From contig CAMLJN010000009.1 of the NCBI GenBank assembly GCA_946480445.1, positions 62,001-126,000 of the forward strand: 64,000 bases of DNA, given 5' to 3'. Below the pieces are notes generated by a model. The model did no database searches and was not told the DNA's origin. It saw nothing but the letters and a program-made list of their open reading frames with translations. The translations under genes and the position numbers were made by a program. The stretch is from an uncultured Buttiauxella sp. GTDB taxonomy: Bacteria; Pseudomonadota; Gammaproteobacteria; Enterobacterales; Enterobacteriaceae. Shown here one piece after another: positions 1-10,967 of the stretch (position 1 is the stretch's first letter; every line of letters begins with the position of its first letter).

Positions 1-1135
1 AATGCGCGAGCAGGTGGTGACGGCGAAAGCGGGCTGGTGTGCGGTAATGCGTATGGTGAAAGACAATGGCGTTGAACGTCGCCTGCATCGTCGCGAGCTG
101 GCTTACCAGACCGGCGATGAGTTGCGTTCTATGTCGGATAAGGCGCTGGGTGCGCTGCGTCTGGCCGTCGCGGATAACGAACACCTGCGCGACGTTCTGC
201 GCCTGTCAGAAGATCCTAAACGTCCGGAACGTAAAATTCAGTTCTTCGTGGCGGTTTATCAGCACCTGCGCGAACGTATTCGTCAGGATATCATCCGCAC
301 GGACGATCCGGTTGAGGCCATCGAGCAGATGGAAATTGAGCTGGGTCGTCTGACAGAAGAGCTGACTTCCCGCGAACAGAAGCTGGCGATCAGCTCCCGC
401 AGCGTGGCAAACATCATCCGTAAAACGATTCAGCGCGAGCAGAACCGTATTCGTATGCTGAACCAGGGGCTGCAAAGCGTCTCCTTCGGTCAGGTTAACA
501 GCGTGCGCCTGAACGTGAACGTGCGCGAAACCCACGCCACTTTGCTGAACGTGCTTTCAGAACAGCATGAGCAGCATCAGGATCTGTTTAACAGCAACCG
601 GCTGAGCTTCTCCGAAGCGCTGGCCAAGCTGTATCAGCGCCTGAACCCGCAGATCGACATGGGCCAGCGCACGCCGCAGACTATCGGGGAAGAGCTGCTG
701 GACTACCGCAACTATCTTGAGATGGAAGTGGAAGTTAACCGCGGCACGGACGGCTGGCTGCGTGCTGAAAGCGGGGCGCTGTCAACGGGTGAGGCGATCG
801 GTACCGGGATGTCCATTCTGGTGATGGTCGTACAGAGCTGGGAAGAAGAGTCCCGCCGCCTGCGTGGCAAAGACATCTCGCCTTGCCGTCTGCTGTTCCT
901 TGATGAAGCGGCGCGTCTGGATGCCAAGTCTATCGCCACGCTGTTTGAGCTTTGCGAGCGTCTGGAAATGCAGCTGATCATTGCGGCCCCGGAAAACATC
1001 AGCCCGGAAAAAGGCACGACTTATAAGCTTGTGCGTAAGGTCTTTAATAACCACGAGCACGTGCACGTGGTTGGTCTGCGGGGCTTTGCCGCACCGCTGC
1101 CAGAAGCCTTATCGGGTACCGCCGAAGCGTCCTGA
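1..1135 (+). CDS. mukB: Chromosome partition protein MukB, C-terminal part (5' end outside window)
   Basis: This is the C-terminal ~378 residues of MukB, the SMC-like ATPase of the MukBEF condensin that folds and segregates the chromosome. The reading frame is open at the left edge, so the gene starts outside the window. The coiled-coil return arm (Gln/Glu/Arg-rich, about local residues 60-200) leads into the C-terminal half of the ATPase head. The ABC signature [10 protein letters not shown] lies at about 779-808, and a Walker B strand ending [11 protein letters not shown] follows at about 892-924. It ends at TGA 1133-1135, followed by a strong terminator. Identity is certain from the motifs and the ldtD neighbour; mukF and mukE should lie upstream. 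Confidence 0.96.
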   Translation, partial: MREQVVTAKAGWCAVMRMVKDNGVERRLHRRELAYQTGDELRSMSDKALGALRLAVADNEHLRDVLRLSEDPKRPERKIQFFVAVYQHLRERIRQDIIRTDDPVEAIEQMEIELGRLTEELTSREQKLAISSRSVANIIRKTIQREQNRIRMLNQGLQSVSFGQVNSVRLNVNVRETHATLLNVLSEQHEQHQDLFNSNRLSFSEALAKLYQRLNPQIDMGQRTPQTIGEELLDYRNYLEMEVEVNRGTDGWLRAESGALSTGEAIGTGMSILVMVVQSWEEESRRLRGKDISPCRLLFLDEAARLDAKSIATLFELCERLEMQLIIAAPENISPEKGTTYKLVRKVFNNHEHVHVVGLRGFAAPLPEALSGTAEAS

Positions 1136-1160
1136 TCCTGGTGACTTAATGTTTGAACAA

Positions 1161-1184
1161 AGCGGGCTGCGGCCCGCTTTTTTT
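1161..1184 (+). terminator. Rho-independent terminator after mukB
   Basis: A 7-bp stem AGCGGGC/GCCCGCT with a 4-nt loop is followed by seven T's. It lies 25 nt after the mukB stop and separates mukB from ldtD. Confidence 0.85.
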
Positions 1185-1203
1185 ATGTCCAAATCTCTTA
1201 ATG

Positions 1204-1218
1204 TTTAATTTTCTTTAC
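1204..1218 (-). promoter_or_regulatory. Possible CpxR box upstream of ldtD
   Basis: Read on the minus strand this is GTAAA-N5-TTAAA, one mismatch from the CpxR consensus GTAAA-N5-GTAAA. ldtD is a known member of the E. coli Cpx envelope-stress response. The AT-rich stretch at 1243-1253 could be the -10 region. The match is by eye only. Confidence 0.4.
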
Positions 1219-1313
1219 ATTTATGCGGGCATTTGGTTTTCAGTATTTATATACTTAACCAAGCATCGGGTGAAATGCCGATGACCACAAACAGCCAAAC
1301 TAAGGGCCAAGGG

Positions 1314-3203
1314 ATGTTGCTTACGAAAATGCATGGTTTTAGAGCGTCGGCGATCGGTTATTGCCTGGCACTCAGTCTGGCTCCACTGTTTACGGTGCAG
1401 GCACAAGAGAAAGAACCCGCCGTGGTGCCTTCTGACAGCTCCGCCGATACGGCGCAGCAGCCAACTGTGCTTGAACAGCCTTTAGCGCAGTCTGCCGCAA
1501 CGGCAACGATGGCGGGCACGATGCCGCTTAGCTCCGCGACGATGTCCGCGGCACAAAGCCGTTCCCAGCTTCTGGCTCATATGCCTGCGGGTTACGCACC
1601 CGTCTATCTCAATGCGCTGTCGGCATTTTATGCCGCGCGCGAGATGAAACCGATGTGGGAAAATCGCGAGGCGGTACAGGCTTTTCAGCAGCAGCTTGCC
1701 GAGCTTGCCATCGCCGGTATTCAGCCCCAGTTTACCACCTGGGTGGAGCTGCTCACCGATCCTTCAGTAACCGGTATGGCGCGCGATATCGTGCTTTCTG
1801 ATGCCATGATGGGCTATCTCCAGTTTGTTTCCGGTATTCCTACCGAAGGGAATCGCTGGCTCTACAGTACGACGCCATACAAAATGCAGACCGCACCTTT
1901 GTCCGTCATTAACCAGTGGCAGGTGGCAGTCGACCAGGGCACGCTGGTGAGCTTTATCGCCACCCTTGCCCCTCAGCATCCGCAATATGCGCAGATGCAT
2001 CAGTCTCTGGTGCATTTGCTGGGCGACACTCGTCCGTGGCCACAGCTCACGGGGACGGCCACGCTCCGTCCGGGGCAATGGAGCAATGATGTACCTGCTC
2101 TGCGAGAAATCCTCGCCAGAAGCGGTATGTTGCAGGTGGAGCCATCCATTGCGCTGCCGGGAGACGATCGGAACAACAAGCAGACCGCCGCAGCAGTGAG
2201 CCCTTCAGCCATTACCGTTGAAGGGGAAGGCAATGCGCAGGCTGTTCCGGCCGCGAACGTCGGGGCGAAGAAAAAAACTTCCGCCGCTGTGCGCAGCGCC
2301 TACAGCCGGGAACTGGTTGAAGGGGTTAAGCGTTTCCAGAAATGGCAAGGACTGGCAGCTGACGGGGCCATCGGGGCGCTCACGCGCGACTGGCTGAATG
2401 TCACGCCTCAGCAGCGGGCCGCGCTTGTGGCACTCAACATTCAGCGCCTGCGTTTGCTGCCCAGCAAGCTTGACACCGGCATCATGGTGAATATCCCGAA
2501 CTATTCACTGGTTTACTATCTTAACGGCAGCGAAGTGCTGGCCTCACGGGTTATCGTTGGGCGTCCGGACCGAAAAACGCCGATGATGAGCAGCGCGCTC
2601 AATAATGTGGTGGTCAATCCGCCGTGGAATGTTCCGCCGACGCTGGCTCGCAATGACATCCTGCCAAAGGTTCGTCAGGACCCGGGCTATCTGGATCGCC
2701 ATGGGTACAGCGTGCTTCGTGGCTGGAGCAACAATGCGGAAGCTATCGACCCGTATCGCGTCGACTGGCAAACCATTACCGCCAGCAATCTGCCTTTCCG
2801 CTTCCAGCAGAAGCCGGGCACCAACAACTCCCTGGGGCGCTATAAATTTAATATGCCAAGTTCGGATGCGATTTATCTGCATGATACGCCGAACCACAGC
2901 CTGTTCCAGAAAGAGGCTCGCGCTTTAAGCTCCGGCTGCGTGCGCGTAAACAAAGCGTCTGAGCTGGCCAATATGTTGCTACAGGATGCAGGCTGGAACG
3001 ACACGCGTATCTCAGGCCAGTTGAAAGACGGCAGTACAAAATATGTCAACATTCGCCAGAGAATTCCGGTCAACCTCTATTATTTGACCGCTTTTGTGGG
3101 TGAGGATGGCCGCACGCAGTACCGTACAGATATTTACAATTACGATCTCTCAGCGCGATCTGGCGCACAAATCCTCACAAAAGCCGGGTTATTGATCAGG
3201 TAA
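1314..3203 (+). CDS. ldtD: L,D-transpeptidase LdtD (YcbB)
   Basis: Periplasmic L,D-transpeptidase that makes 3-3 (mDAP-mDAP) peptidoglycan cross-links, a beta-lactam-tolerant bypass of the PBPs. From ATG 1314 the product is 629 aa against 615 in E. coli. This start is preferred over the in-frame ATG at 1233 because a TAAGGG Shine-Dalgarno sits 7 nt before it and the signal peptide (hydrophobic core about residues 9-27) then starts normally. A peptidoglycan-binding domain lies around residues 320-365 ([17 protein letters not shown]). The YkuD catalytic domain carries SSGCVRVN with the nucleophile Cys542 (codon 2937-2939) and an upstream HDTPNH. The next gene, mepK, cleaves the bonds this enzyme makes. 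Confidence 0.95.
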   Translation: MLLTKMHGFRASAIGYCLALSLAPLFTVQAQEKEPAVVPSDSSADTAQQPTVLEQPLAQSAATATMAGTMPLSSATMSAAQSRSQLLAHMPAGYAPVYLNALSAFYAAREMKPMWENREAVQAFQQQLAELAIAGIQPQFTTWVELLTDPSVTGMARDIVLSDAMMGYLQFVSGIPTEGNRWLYSTTPYKMQTAPLSVINQWQVAVDQGTLVSFIATLAPQHPQYAQMHQSLVHLLGDTRPWPQLTGTATLRPGQWSNDVPALREILARSGMLQVEPSIALPGDDRNNKQTAAAVSPSAITVEGEGNAQAVPAANVGAKKKTSAAVRSAYSRELVEGVKRFQKWQGLAADGAIGALTRDWLNVTPQQRAALVALNIQRLRLLPSKLDTGIMVNIPNYSLVYYLNGSEVLASRVIVGRPDRKTPMMSSALNNVVVNPPWNVPPTLARNDILPKVRQDPGYLDRHGYSVLRGWSNNAEAIDPYRVDWQTITASNLPFRFQQKPGTNNSLGRYKFNMPSSDAIYLHDTPNHSLFQKEARALSSGCVRVNKASELANMLLQDAGWNDTRISGQLKDGSTKYVNIRQRIPVNLYYLTAFVGEDGRTQYRTDIYNYDLSARSGAQILTKAGLLIR

Positions 3204-3252
3204 TTGCAGTAATACTAATGAATTAGTGGTCCTAACCAATGTAATACTTAGT

Positions 3253-3272
3253 CGGGCCCCTTGCAGGGCCCG
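3253..3272 (+). terminator. GC-rich hairpin between ldtD and mepK
   Basis: CGGGCCC/GGGCCCG with a 6-nt loop, 50 nt after the ldtD stop. No T-run follows directly, so it may be a weak or factor-dependent terminator or an mRNA processing end. Confidence 0.4.
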
Positions 3273-3385
3273 GATTCACTGGGTTTTGCAGTGCCTTGAC
3301 TCGGCCTTCTTTGGCGGGTAAGGTTCGGGCAGTGCGCCAGAAGTGCATATTATTCGATCATTTTTTACCTGTAGACCTGGACATC

Positions 3386-3934
3386 ATGGACAACTTTGAC
3401 GCTAATCGCCGCAAACTGCTGGCGTTGGGCAGCGTGGCATTGGGTGCCGCGCTGTTGCCGACGCAAGCGTTTGCCACCCTCTCGACACCGCGCCCGCGCA
3501 TTTTAACCCTCAATAACCTCCATACGGGGGAGACGTTAAAAGCCGAGTTCTTCGATGGCAGAGGCTATATTCAGGATGAGTTAGCTCGACTTAATCATTT
3601 CTTCCGCGATTATCGCGCGAATAAAATTAAGTCCATCGATCCCAAGCTGTTCGATCAGCTTTACCGTTTGCAAGGCCTGCTGGGCACCAACAAGCCGGTG
3701 CAGTTAATCTCGGGCTATCGCTCGCTGGATACCAACAATGAACTGCGTGCCCGCAGCCGGGGGGTGGCGAAAAAAAGCTACCACACCAAAGGGCAGGCGA
3801 TGGATTTCCATATTGAAGGGATTTCGTTAAGCAATGTACGCAAAGCAGCATTATCTATGCGCGCTGGTGGTGTAGGATACTACCCGAGCAGCAACTTTGT
3901 GCATATTGATACCGGGCCATTAAGGCACTGGTAA
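3386..3934 (+). CDS. mepK: L,D-endopeptidase MepK (YcbK), M15 family
   Basis: Predicted zinc M15 peptidase. The E. coli orthologue cleaves mDAP-mDAP 3-3 cross-links in peptidoglycan. The product is 182 aa from ATG 3386, the E. coli length; upstream in-frame starts would bury the export signal. The N-terminus has a twin-arginine-like signal (RRKLLALG, then a hydrophobic stretch ending AFA at about residue 30). The metal-site motifs SYHTKGQAMDFH and VHIDTG are present near residues 130-145 and 172-177. The pairing with ldtD puts the maker and the breaker of the same bond side by side. Confidence 0.93.
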   Translation: MDNFDANRRKLLALGSVALGAALLPTQAFATLSTPRPRILTLNNLHTGETLKAEFFDGRGYIQDELARLNHFFRDYRANKIKSIDPKLFDQLYRLQGLLGTNKPVQLISGYRSLDTNNELRARSRGVAKKSYHTKGQAMDFHIEGISLSNVRKAALSMRAGGVGYYPSSNFVHIDTGPLRHW

Positions 3935-3974
3935 AACAACGGAACCCGGCGACAGCAGCCGGTAATGGAGCAGC

Positions 3975-4622
3975 ATGAATTATCACATTATTCCGGTTAC
4001 GGCTTTCGCCCAGAACTGTTCATTGATCTGGTGTGAAGAAACTTTGCAGGCGGCGGTGGTCGACCCGGGCGGTGAGGCGCAGAAAATTATTGCGGAAGTG
4101 GCGGCGAAAGGCGTTACGGTGACGCAAATCCTGCTTACCCATGGCCATCTGGATCATGTGGGCGCCGCAGCCGAGCTGGCTACACATTATGGCGTGCCCG
4201 TTGTTGGGCCAGAGAAAGCCGATGAATTCTGGCTGCAGGGGCTGCCTGCCCAAAGCCGGATGTTTGGTCTGGACGAATGCCTGCCCCTGACCCCGGACCG
4301 CTGGCTGAATGAAGGGGAAACCCTGACGCTTGGCGGCGTTACCTTACAGGTACTGCACTGTCCGGGACATACGCCCGGGCACGTTGTCTTCTTTGACAGC
4401 GAGGCAAGACTGCTGGTGTCCGGCGATGTGATCTTCAAAGGCGGCGTGGGGCGCAGCGACTTCCCACAGGGGAATCATGCGGCACTTATCGACGCGATTA
4501 AGCGTAAGCTTTTGCCGCTGGGCGATGACGTGACCTTTATTCCCGGCCACGGTCCGCTTTCCACGCTGGGCCATGAGCGCCTGCATAATCCTTTCCTGCA
4601 GGATGAGCTACCGGTCTGGTAA
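3975..4622 (+). CDS. gloC: Type II hydroxyacylglutathione hydrolase GloC (YcbL)
   Basis: Metallo-beta-lactamase-fold enzyme of 215 aa, the same length as E. coli GloC. It hydrolyses S-lactoylglutathione in the glutathione-dependent methylglyoxal route. The signature THGHLDH is at residues 55-61, with later metal ligands in [15 protein letters not shown] and PGHGP. It is preceded by GGAGCAGC about 5 nt before ATG 3975. Methylglyoxal synthase (mgsA) lies elsewhere in this window. It converges on aspC and shares a bidirectional terminator with it. Confidence 0.93.
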   Translation: MNYHIIPVTAFAQNCSLIWCEETLQAAVVDPGGEAQKIIAEVAAKGVTVTQILLTHGHLDHVGAAAELATHYGVPVVGPEKADEFWLQGLPAQSRMFGLDECLPLTPDRWLNEGETLTLGGVTLQVLHCPGHTPGHVVFFDSEARLLVSGDVIFKGGVGRSDFPQGNHAALIDAIKRKLLPLGDDVTFIPGHGPLSTLGHERLHNPFLQDELPVW

Positions 4623-4631
4623 AGCAATAAA

Positions 4632-4661
4632 AAGAGCCGCTTAAAAAGCGGCTCTTTTTTT
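4632..4661. terminator. Bidirectional terminator between gloC and aspC
   Basis: A 9-bp stem AAGAGCCGC/GCGGCTCTT with an A-rich loop and a T-run on both strands lies between the convergent stops of gloC and aspC. Confidence 0.85.
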
Positions 4662-4672
4662 AGCGTAACGTT

Positions 4673-5863
4673 TTACAGTACGGCGACAATCGCTTCACAC
4701 AGCGGCGCCATGTTGTCAGGCGTCATGCCAGCCACGTTGACGCGGCCTGAGGCCACGGCATATACGCCAAACTCTTCGCGCAGGCGCAGAACCTGTTCTT
4801 TCGTCAGGCCGCTGAAAGAGAACATGCCGTTCTGGTTGATGATAAAGCTGAAGTCGCGGTTCGCGCCTTTTTCCTGCAGGGTATTCACAAACAGCTGGCG
4901 CATACGGTGAATACGCTGACGCATATCGGTCAGCTCCTGCTCCCACAGCGTCCGCAGCGCGTCGTTGCTCAGGATAGTCGCGACAACGGATGCGCCATGT
5001 GCAGGCGGGTTGGAATAGTTGGCACGGATGACAGACTTCATCTGGCTGAAGGCGCGCTCGACGGTGTCGGCATCCGCAGCAACCAGCGTGCAGGCGCCTA
5101 CGCGCTCGTTATACAAACCAAAGTTCTTGGAATAGGAGCTGGCCACGATCAGCTCTTTGTGGCTTGCCGCAAAGACGCGCAGGCCTTCCGCATCTTCTTC
5201 AAGCCCGCGGGCAAAGCCCTGGTAGGCAAAGTCGAACAGCGGCAGCCAGCCTTTTTCCTGCGACATTTTTGCAAGAGCCTGCCATTGTTCTAGGGTCGGA
5301 TCAATTCCGGTTGGGTTATGGCAGCAGCCATGGAACAGCACCACGTCACCCGCCTGTGCTGCCTGCAGGCTGTTGATCAGCCCGTCAAAGTCCAGCGCAT
5401 GGTTTTCCGCATCGTAGTAGGCGTATTCGCAAACTTCCAGACCCGCAGAGTTGAACACGCTTCTGTGGTTTGGCCAGCTTGGATTGCTTACCCATACGCG
5501 TTTAGCCGCGGTATTTTTGGCGAGGAAGTCGGCCGCTACGCGAAGCGCACCGGTGCCGCCCGGGGTCTGGGCCGTGCGCGCACGTTTGGCTTCGCTAATG
5601 GCATTACCTTTGCCAAACAACAATTCCTGGGTGCAGCGACCAAACTCAGGAATACCATCTATACCCAGATAGTTTTTGGTGTGCTCATTTTCCAGCAGAT
5701 AAGCTTCGGCTTTTTTTACGCTGGTCAGAACAGGCGTTTTGCCAGTTTCATCCTTGTAAACCCCAATGCCGAGGTTAATTTTTGTTGGGCGGTCATCGGC
5801 ACGAAACAGATCGGCCAGGCCAAGAATTGGATCGGCAGGGGCAGCGGTAATGTTCTCAAACAT
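4673..5863 (-). CDS. aspC: Aspartate aminotransferase
   Basis: PLP-dependent class I aminotransferase interconverting aspartate/2-oxoglutarate and oxaloacetate/glutamate, in the cytoplasm. The product is 396 aa from MFENITAAP (CAT 5861-5863), exactly the E. coli length; the open frame continues upstream but the conserved N-terminus fixes the start. The PLP lysine is in [15 protein letters not shown] (about Lys246) and NPSWPNH and HNPTGID are the substrate/PLP-binding segments. It lies between gloC and ompF as in E. coli. Confidence 0.96.
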   Translation of the reverse strand: MFENITAAPADPILGLADLFRADDRPTKINLGIGVYKDETGKTPVLTSVKKAEAYLLENEHTKNYLGIDGIPEFGRCTQELLFGKGNAISEAKRARTAQTPGGTGALRVAADFLAKNTAAKRVWVSNPSWPNHRSVFNSAGLEVCEYAYYDAENHALDFDGLINSLQAAQAGDVVLFHGCCHNPTGIDPTLEQWQALAKMSQEKGWLPLFDFAYQGFARGLEEDAEGLRVFAASHKELIVASSYSKNFGLYNERVGACTLVAADADTVERAFSQMKSVIRANYSNPPAHGASVVATILSNDALRTLWEQELTDMRQRIHRMRQLFVNTLQEKGANRDFSFIINQNGMFSFSGLTKEQVLRLREEFGVYAVASGRVNVAGMTPDNMAPLCEAIVAVL

Positions 5864-5993
5864 GACGAGGTTCCATTGTGATATCGAAGGGACAAACGTA
5901 CTCAGGTTAACCGCTGTTTTCACAATTGCCAACCGTTTGCGACAAAAAGAAACCACCGACTTCACAACCTGAGTTTTTTCATTTTTCAGACAT

Positions 5994-6021
5994 AAAAAAA
6001 CAGGGCCCTGGCCCTGTTTTT
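5994..6021 (-). terminator. ompF terminator
   Basis: ACAGGGCC/GGCCCTGT with a 2-nt apex and T-runs on both strands, 30 nt after the ompF stop on the minus strand. Confidence 0.8.
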
Positions 6022-6048
6022 GCACTTCAAACGAAAGCGTTTGAATGA

Positions 6049-7176
6049 TTAGAACTGGTAAGTTACCGCTACAGCAACCTGGTCGTCTTTACCGTTGACG
6101 ATACCAACGTTGTCAGTATAGGCGTTGCTGTCAATCAGGTTCAGCTGGTAGTCAACATAGACGTTGAAGTTTTTGTTGAAGTAGTAAGTTGCACCGATTT
6201 CAACAAATTTCTGCAGGTCAGCATCGCCACCCTGGAAGGAACCGGTAGAGGTTGCAGCCAGGTTTTTACCTTTAGACTGAACGTAGGAGATGGATGGACG
6301 CAGGCCGAAATCGAACTGGTACTGTGCAATCGCTTCGAAGTTCTGAGTTTTGTTAGCGAAGGTACCATCTGCTTCACGGGTGGTGTTGCGGGTTTCAGCA
6401 TAGACCGCTGCCAGATAGATGTTGTTCGCATCGTATTTGGTACCTACAGCCCAGGATTCAGCACGGCCACCGCGAGCGCTACCACGAGTGTAGTTGTCGG
6501 TGGTCACGTTAAGCGCTTCCTGACGGTTAGTACGGTCGGCATTGCTGTATGCGCCAATAACGCTGAAGCCTTCAGCAAACTCGTAACCCAGGGAGTAACC
6601 AACGCCGTCACCGTTAGAGGTCAGGGCATTTGTACGGTCATTTTTACCCTGGTACTGTACGCCGAAGTTCAGGCCATCAACCAGACCGAAGAAGTCAGCG
6701 TTACGGTAGGTCAGCACGCCAGTGGTACGACCGGTCATGAAGTTGTCTGAGTAGTTAGCCCAGGTCATACCGGAGAAAGATGGCGCCATATCTGTGTAAG
6801 ATTCAACATCGTAAACGATACCGTAGTTACGGCCGTAGTCGATGGTACCTGCATCAGCAATTTTCAGACCTGCGAATGCCAGACGAGTACGCTGAGTCTG
6901 GTCACCTTCTGCAGCGCTTGCATAGGCACGGTATTCCCACTGGCCGTAACCGGTCAGTTGGTCATTAATCTGAGTTTCCCCTTTGAAACCAATCTGCGCA
7001 TAGGTGTTGTCGCCGTTGCTGGTGTTGTCACCAGAAGTCACGAAGTCGTGCTCGCCTACCACTTTGCCGTACAGATCCAGTTTGTTGCCGTCTTTATTAT
7101 AGATTTCTGCAGCGTTTGCTGCACCGGCTACCAGCAGAGCAGGGATAACCACTGCCAGAATGTTGCGCTTCATCAT
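6049..7176 (-). CDS. ompF: Outer membrane porin OmpF-type
   Basis: Trimeric general porin, 375 aa including a 22-residue signal (MMKRNILAV... ending ANA, mature [10 protein letters not shown]). It ends with the aromatic C-terminal VTYQF needed for BAM assembly. The aspC-ompF-asnS position and the upstream region identify it as the ompF orthologue. The eyelet is unusual: loop L3 reads APSFSG where E. coli has PEFGGD, so the Glu117 and Asp121 positions are Ser and Met. The barrel position of Arg42 is Gln (TYAQIGFKG against TYARLGFKG). Lys16, Arg82, Arg132 and Asp113 equivalents are kept. A second in-frame Met (position 2) could also be the start. Confidence 0.92.
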   Translation of the reverse strand: MMKRNILAVVIPALLVAGAANAAEIYNKDGNKLDLYGKVVGEHDFVTSGDNTSNGDNTYAQIGFKGETQINDQLTGYGQWEYRAYASAAEGDQTQRTRLAFAGLKIADAGTIDYGRNYGIVYDVESYTDMAPSFSGMTWANYSDNFMTGRTTGVLTYRNADFFGLVDGLNFGVQYQGKNDRTNALTSNGDGVGYSLGYEFAEGFSVIGAYSNADRTNRQEALNVTTDNYTRGSARGGRAESWAVGTKYDANNIYLAAVYAETRNTTREADGTFANKTQNFEAIAQYQFDFGLRPSISYVQSKGKNLAATSTGSFQGGDADLQKFVEIGATYYFNKNFNVYVDYQLNLIDSNAYTDNVGIVNGKDDQVAVAVTYQF

Positions 7177-7264
7177 TATTTATTACCCTCATTGGTTTTT
7201 ATGAACACCTGCCACTGCCGTCAATAATTCTTTACGGAATTATTGCTGAGAGTTTGGTGTCTTT

Positions 7265-7385
7265 CTGTATCTGTCTGGCATCTTTCCATCCATGAAACCG
7301 TTTCGCTAGCCTGAAAGTGATACAAATGTCTAAACTAGGTAACAATAAGAAAATATGTGTAACTATATGTGTATTTTCGGGAACT
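7265..7385 (-). promoter_or_regulatory. ompF promoter with OmpR-binding region
   Basis: The -10 hexamer AAAGAT lies at 7280-7285 (minus strand), with the -35 region around 7300-7306 (TAGCGAAACG as in E. coli). Upstream, 7310-7380 holds repeated GTTAC/ACA-type AT-rich motifs like the E. coli F1-F3 OmpR boxes. The leader (about 7177-7272) closely resembles the E. coli ompF leader that pairs with MicF sRNA, and ends in GAGG before the start. Confidence 0.7.
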
Positions 7386-7730
7386 TTGTGAACCAATTCA
7401 AATTTCCGTGCTCGTTGGCGAAATAGTTAGCGATTCATAACATATATATATGAATTACTTATGTTTAATTCGCATAATGAAAATCTTATCCGTCAGGTTG
7501 TTAATATTTGTTCGATTTATGTTAAGCATTTAGACGGCCAGACATCTGTGAATATTTTTTTCATTTATGCTAAGTCTGGCATTGTCATCATCCATGTAGT
7601 AAATGTGGTGATTATTTTGTGACTGATTATGTCACAGACATAATTCGTTACGGGGAAGGTGGGGAAAGGGGGTGAAATTGACGTTTGCTTAATTTGGGCT
7701 GAAGAAAAACAACACAAGAGCGGCAGCCAC
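7386..7730. other. Long AT-rich intergenic region upstream of ompF
   Basis: No gene is supported here. The region is AT-rich with ATATATAT and TATG repeats, as expected for the distal OmpR (F4) and IHF-bent region described for E. coli ompF. A 19-bp palindrome, TGTGAC-N7-GTCACA, lies at 7618-7636; its binder is unknown. Confidence 0.5.
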
Positions 7731-7757
7731 AAAAAAGGCCAGCTCAATGAGCTGGCC
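7731..7757 (-). terminator. asnS terminator
   Basis: GGCCAGCTC/GAGCTGGCC with a 3-nt loop, followed on the minus strand by TTTTTT, 22 nt after the asnS stop. Confidence 0.85.
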
Positions 7758-7779
7758 CTGAATTTCCCGAAACGGGTAC

Positions 7780-9180
<1,401 letters not shown>

Positions 9181-9313
9181 AGTTTTCTCTCTATTAAATG
9201 GTCAATGACAAAAAAAATAGTTACCCACAATCGGGGGTTATCTATGTTACCTGTCGCACGCCATCAGACAAGCAGAAATCGCGATCGGGAGAAGAAATAA
9301 AGGAGAAGGCGGG

Positions 9314-9345
9314 GCCCATAAACCGAACAGGTCCGATTTATGGGC
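9314..9345. repeat. Inverted repeat between pncB and asnS
   Basis: GCCCATAAA and TTTATGGGC form 9-bp arms around a 14-nt centre, just beyond the pncB stop. No good T-run follows on the minus strand, so it may be a weak terminator or a transcript-stabilising hairpin. Confidence 0.5.
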
Positions 9346-9355
9346 TTTATTTGAT

Positions 9356-10558
9356 TCAGCTGGCTTTTTTTACCAGCGGCAGATCGAAGGCTTTACGCAG
9401 CGCGCGCACGAAAGCTTTATCGTGGCAGATAGTTTTACCTGGACTGTCCGACAGTTTCGCGACGGGCTTGCCGTTGCACTCCACCAGCTTAATCACAATA
9501 TTTAGTGGCCGCACCTGGGGTATATCGCAGGTCAGACGCGTGCCGATACCAAAACTCAGGTTCACACGCGAGGCAAAGTGCTTATACAGCTCGACGGCTT
9601 TCGGAAGGTCGAGGTTGTCGGAAAACACCAGCACTTTCGTCAGCGGGTCTATCCCCAGCTTCTCGTAATGCGCAATGGCTTTTTCACCCCATTCCATCGG
9701 ATCGCCTGAGTCATGGCGTAAGCCCTGGTACTGGCTGGCAAAAGCCGGGCCAAAGTCACGCAGGAATGCGTCCATGGTAATACAGTCGGTAAGGGCGATA
9801 CCCAACTGGTCAGGATATTCATCCAGCCAGGCCTGGAGCGCTGCTCGCTGGCTGCTCGCCAGCACCGGGCTGATTTGCTGATGCGCCTGGAACCATTCGT
9901 GCGCCTGGGTGCCCATCGGGGTCAGCTTCAGGCGGCGGGCCAGGTCATAGTTGCTGGTGCCGACGAACCAGGGTTCGCGTTGCAGGCGACTGACAATGGC
10001 TTCCTGCACCTCGCGGGAGAAACGGCGGCGGGTGCCGAAGTCCATCAGGCGGAACGCACCCAGATCGATGTCGGCCGTAAGTTCTTTGAACTGCAGCAGC
10101 TTGCTTTCGAGGTGATCGAGGGCCATTTGCGGCGTGACGGCAGGGGAGCGATGCTGGTGCACCACTTCACTGATCGTCGCCAGCAGCGGCACTTCCCACA
10201 TAATGACTTCCCGCCACGGGCCGCTCAGACGAATGTCGAGGTGGCCTTTGTTGTTGGTGATTTCAACCTGTGTGGGATCGTAGCGGAAGGTACGCAGCCA
10301 GCTAAGGTAATCGGCTTTAAAAAACGGAAGCCCCTCAAGCCAGGTGAACTCCTCGTCGCTTAGCGCGAGGTGTTGCATAGCATCGACCTGTTGACGAATT
10401 GCGTCGGCATAAATGCCGAGCAGATCGTCACCGCGGCAGCGGAACTCGGCCGCGACGCTCACGTCGTGATAACGGTGGAATACCGCCTGCTGCATATGAA
10501 GCTTGTAGGCGTCAGTATCCAGCAGCGTTTGCAAAATCGGGGAAGCGTGTCGTGTCAT
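9356..10558 (-). CDS. pncB: Nicotinate phosphoribosyltransferase
   Basis: Converts nicotinate and PRPP (with ATP) to nicotinate mononucleotide, the salvage entry to NAD. The product is 400 aa from [10 protein letters not shown] (CAT 10556-10558), equal to E. coli PncB; the in-frame ATG five codons upstream is less likely. Conserved blocks include [15 protein letters not shown] at the N-terminus, [11 protein letters not shown] and [10 protein letters not shown] in the middle, and the PRPP/phosphate region GLRHDSGDP and [10 protein letters not shown]. Confidence 0.96.
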   Translation of the reverse strand: MTRHASPILQTLLDTDAYKLHMQQAVFHRYHDVSVAAEFRCRGDDLLGIYADAIRQQVDAMQHLALSDEEFTWLEGLPFFKADYLSWLRTFRYDPTQVEITNNKGHLDIRLSGPWREVIMWEVPLLATISEVVHQHRSPAVTPQMALDHLESKLLQFKELTADIDLGAFRLMDFGTRRRFSREVQEAIVSRLQREPWFVGTSNYDLARRLKLTPMGTQAHEWFQAHQQISPVLASSQRAALQAWLDEYPDQLGIALTDCITMDAFLRDFGPAFASQYQGLRHDSGDPMEWGEKAIAHYEKLGIDPLTKVLVFSDNLDLPKAVELYKHFASRVNLSFGIGTRLTCDIPQVRPLNIVIKLVECNGKPVAKLSDSPGKTICHDKAFVRALRKAFDLPLVKKAS

Positions 10559-10967
10559 GGCGCGTTGCAGCATCCTCTCACAGGAGCGTTTCCATCAAGG
10601 GCTAAGATCAGATAAAGACGCAGGAGTATACCCTGATTATCTGTTTATTAAACCCGGATCACAACACAAGGGTGATTTCAGGTCGAGGGCAATTCGTGCC
10701 GCTTGTTAAATAGATGTAGCAAACAGCGAGATTTGCCCTGAAAAGATGAAGATTCTGCGTGGCAACATTCACGCAACAGGAATAGACTGAACCCCGATAA
10801 CTGACGGACGATATACAGAACGATGTAAATCTGATTACCCTGAGCGACACAAAGCGCTCATCCGCAACAAAATAAGGAAAATCAATTTATTGATTTTCGG
10901 CAGCTAACCACAAAGAGGGAAGAGCACGCTTTTTTCTCCTTTGTCAGCACTATCAAAAAGGTTTTTT
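10559..10967. other. Divergent pncB/pepN intergenic region
   Basis: No gene is supported in these 409 bases. GTTTATTAAAC at 10643-10653 could be part of a NadR site for pncB, but the spacing is shorter than the usual NadR operator, so this is weak. An inverted repeat with perfect 10-bp arms (GAAAATCAAT/ATTGATTTTC, 2-nt centre) lies at 10877-10898 in the pepN leader. Confidence 0.45.

Noticed and set aside
7618-7636. matS or CRP site
   Set aside because: Spacing between half-sites is wrong for both.
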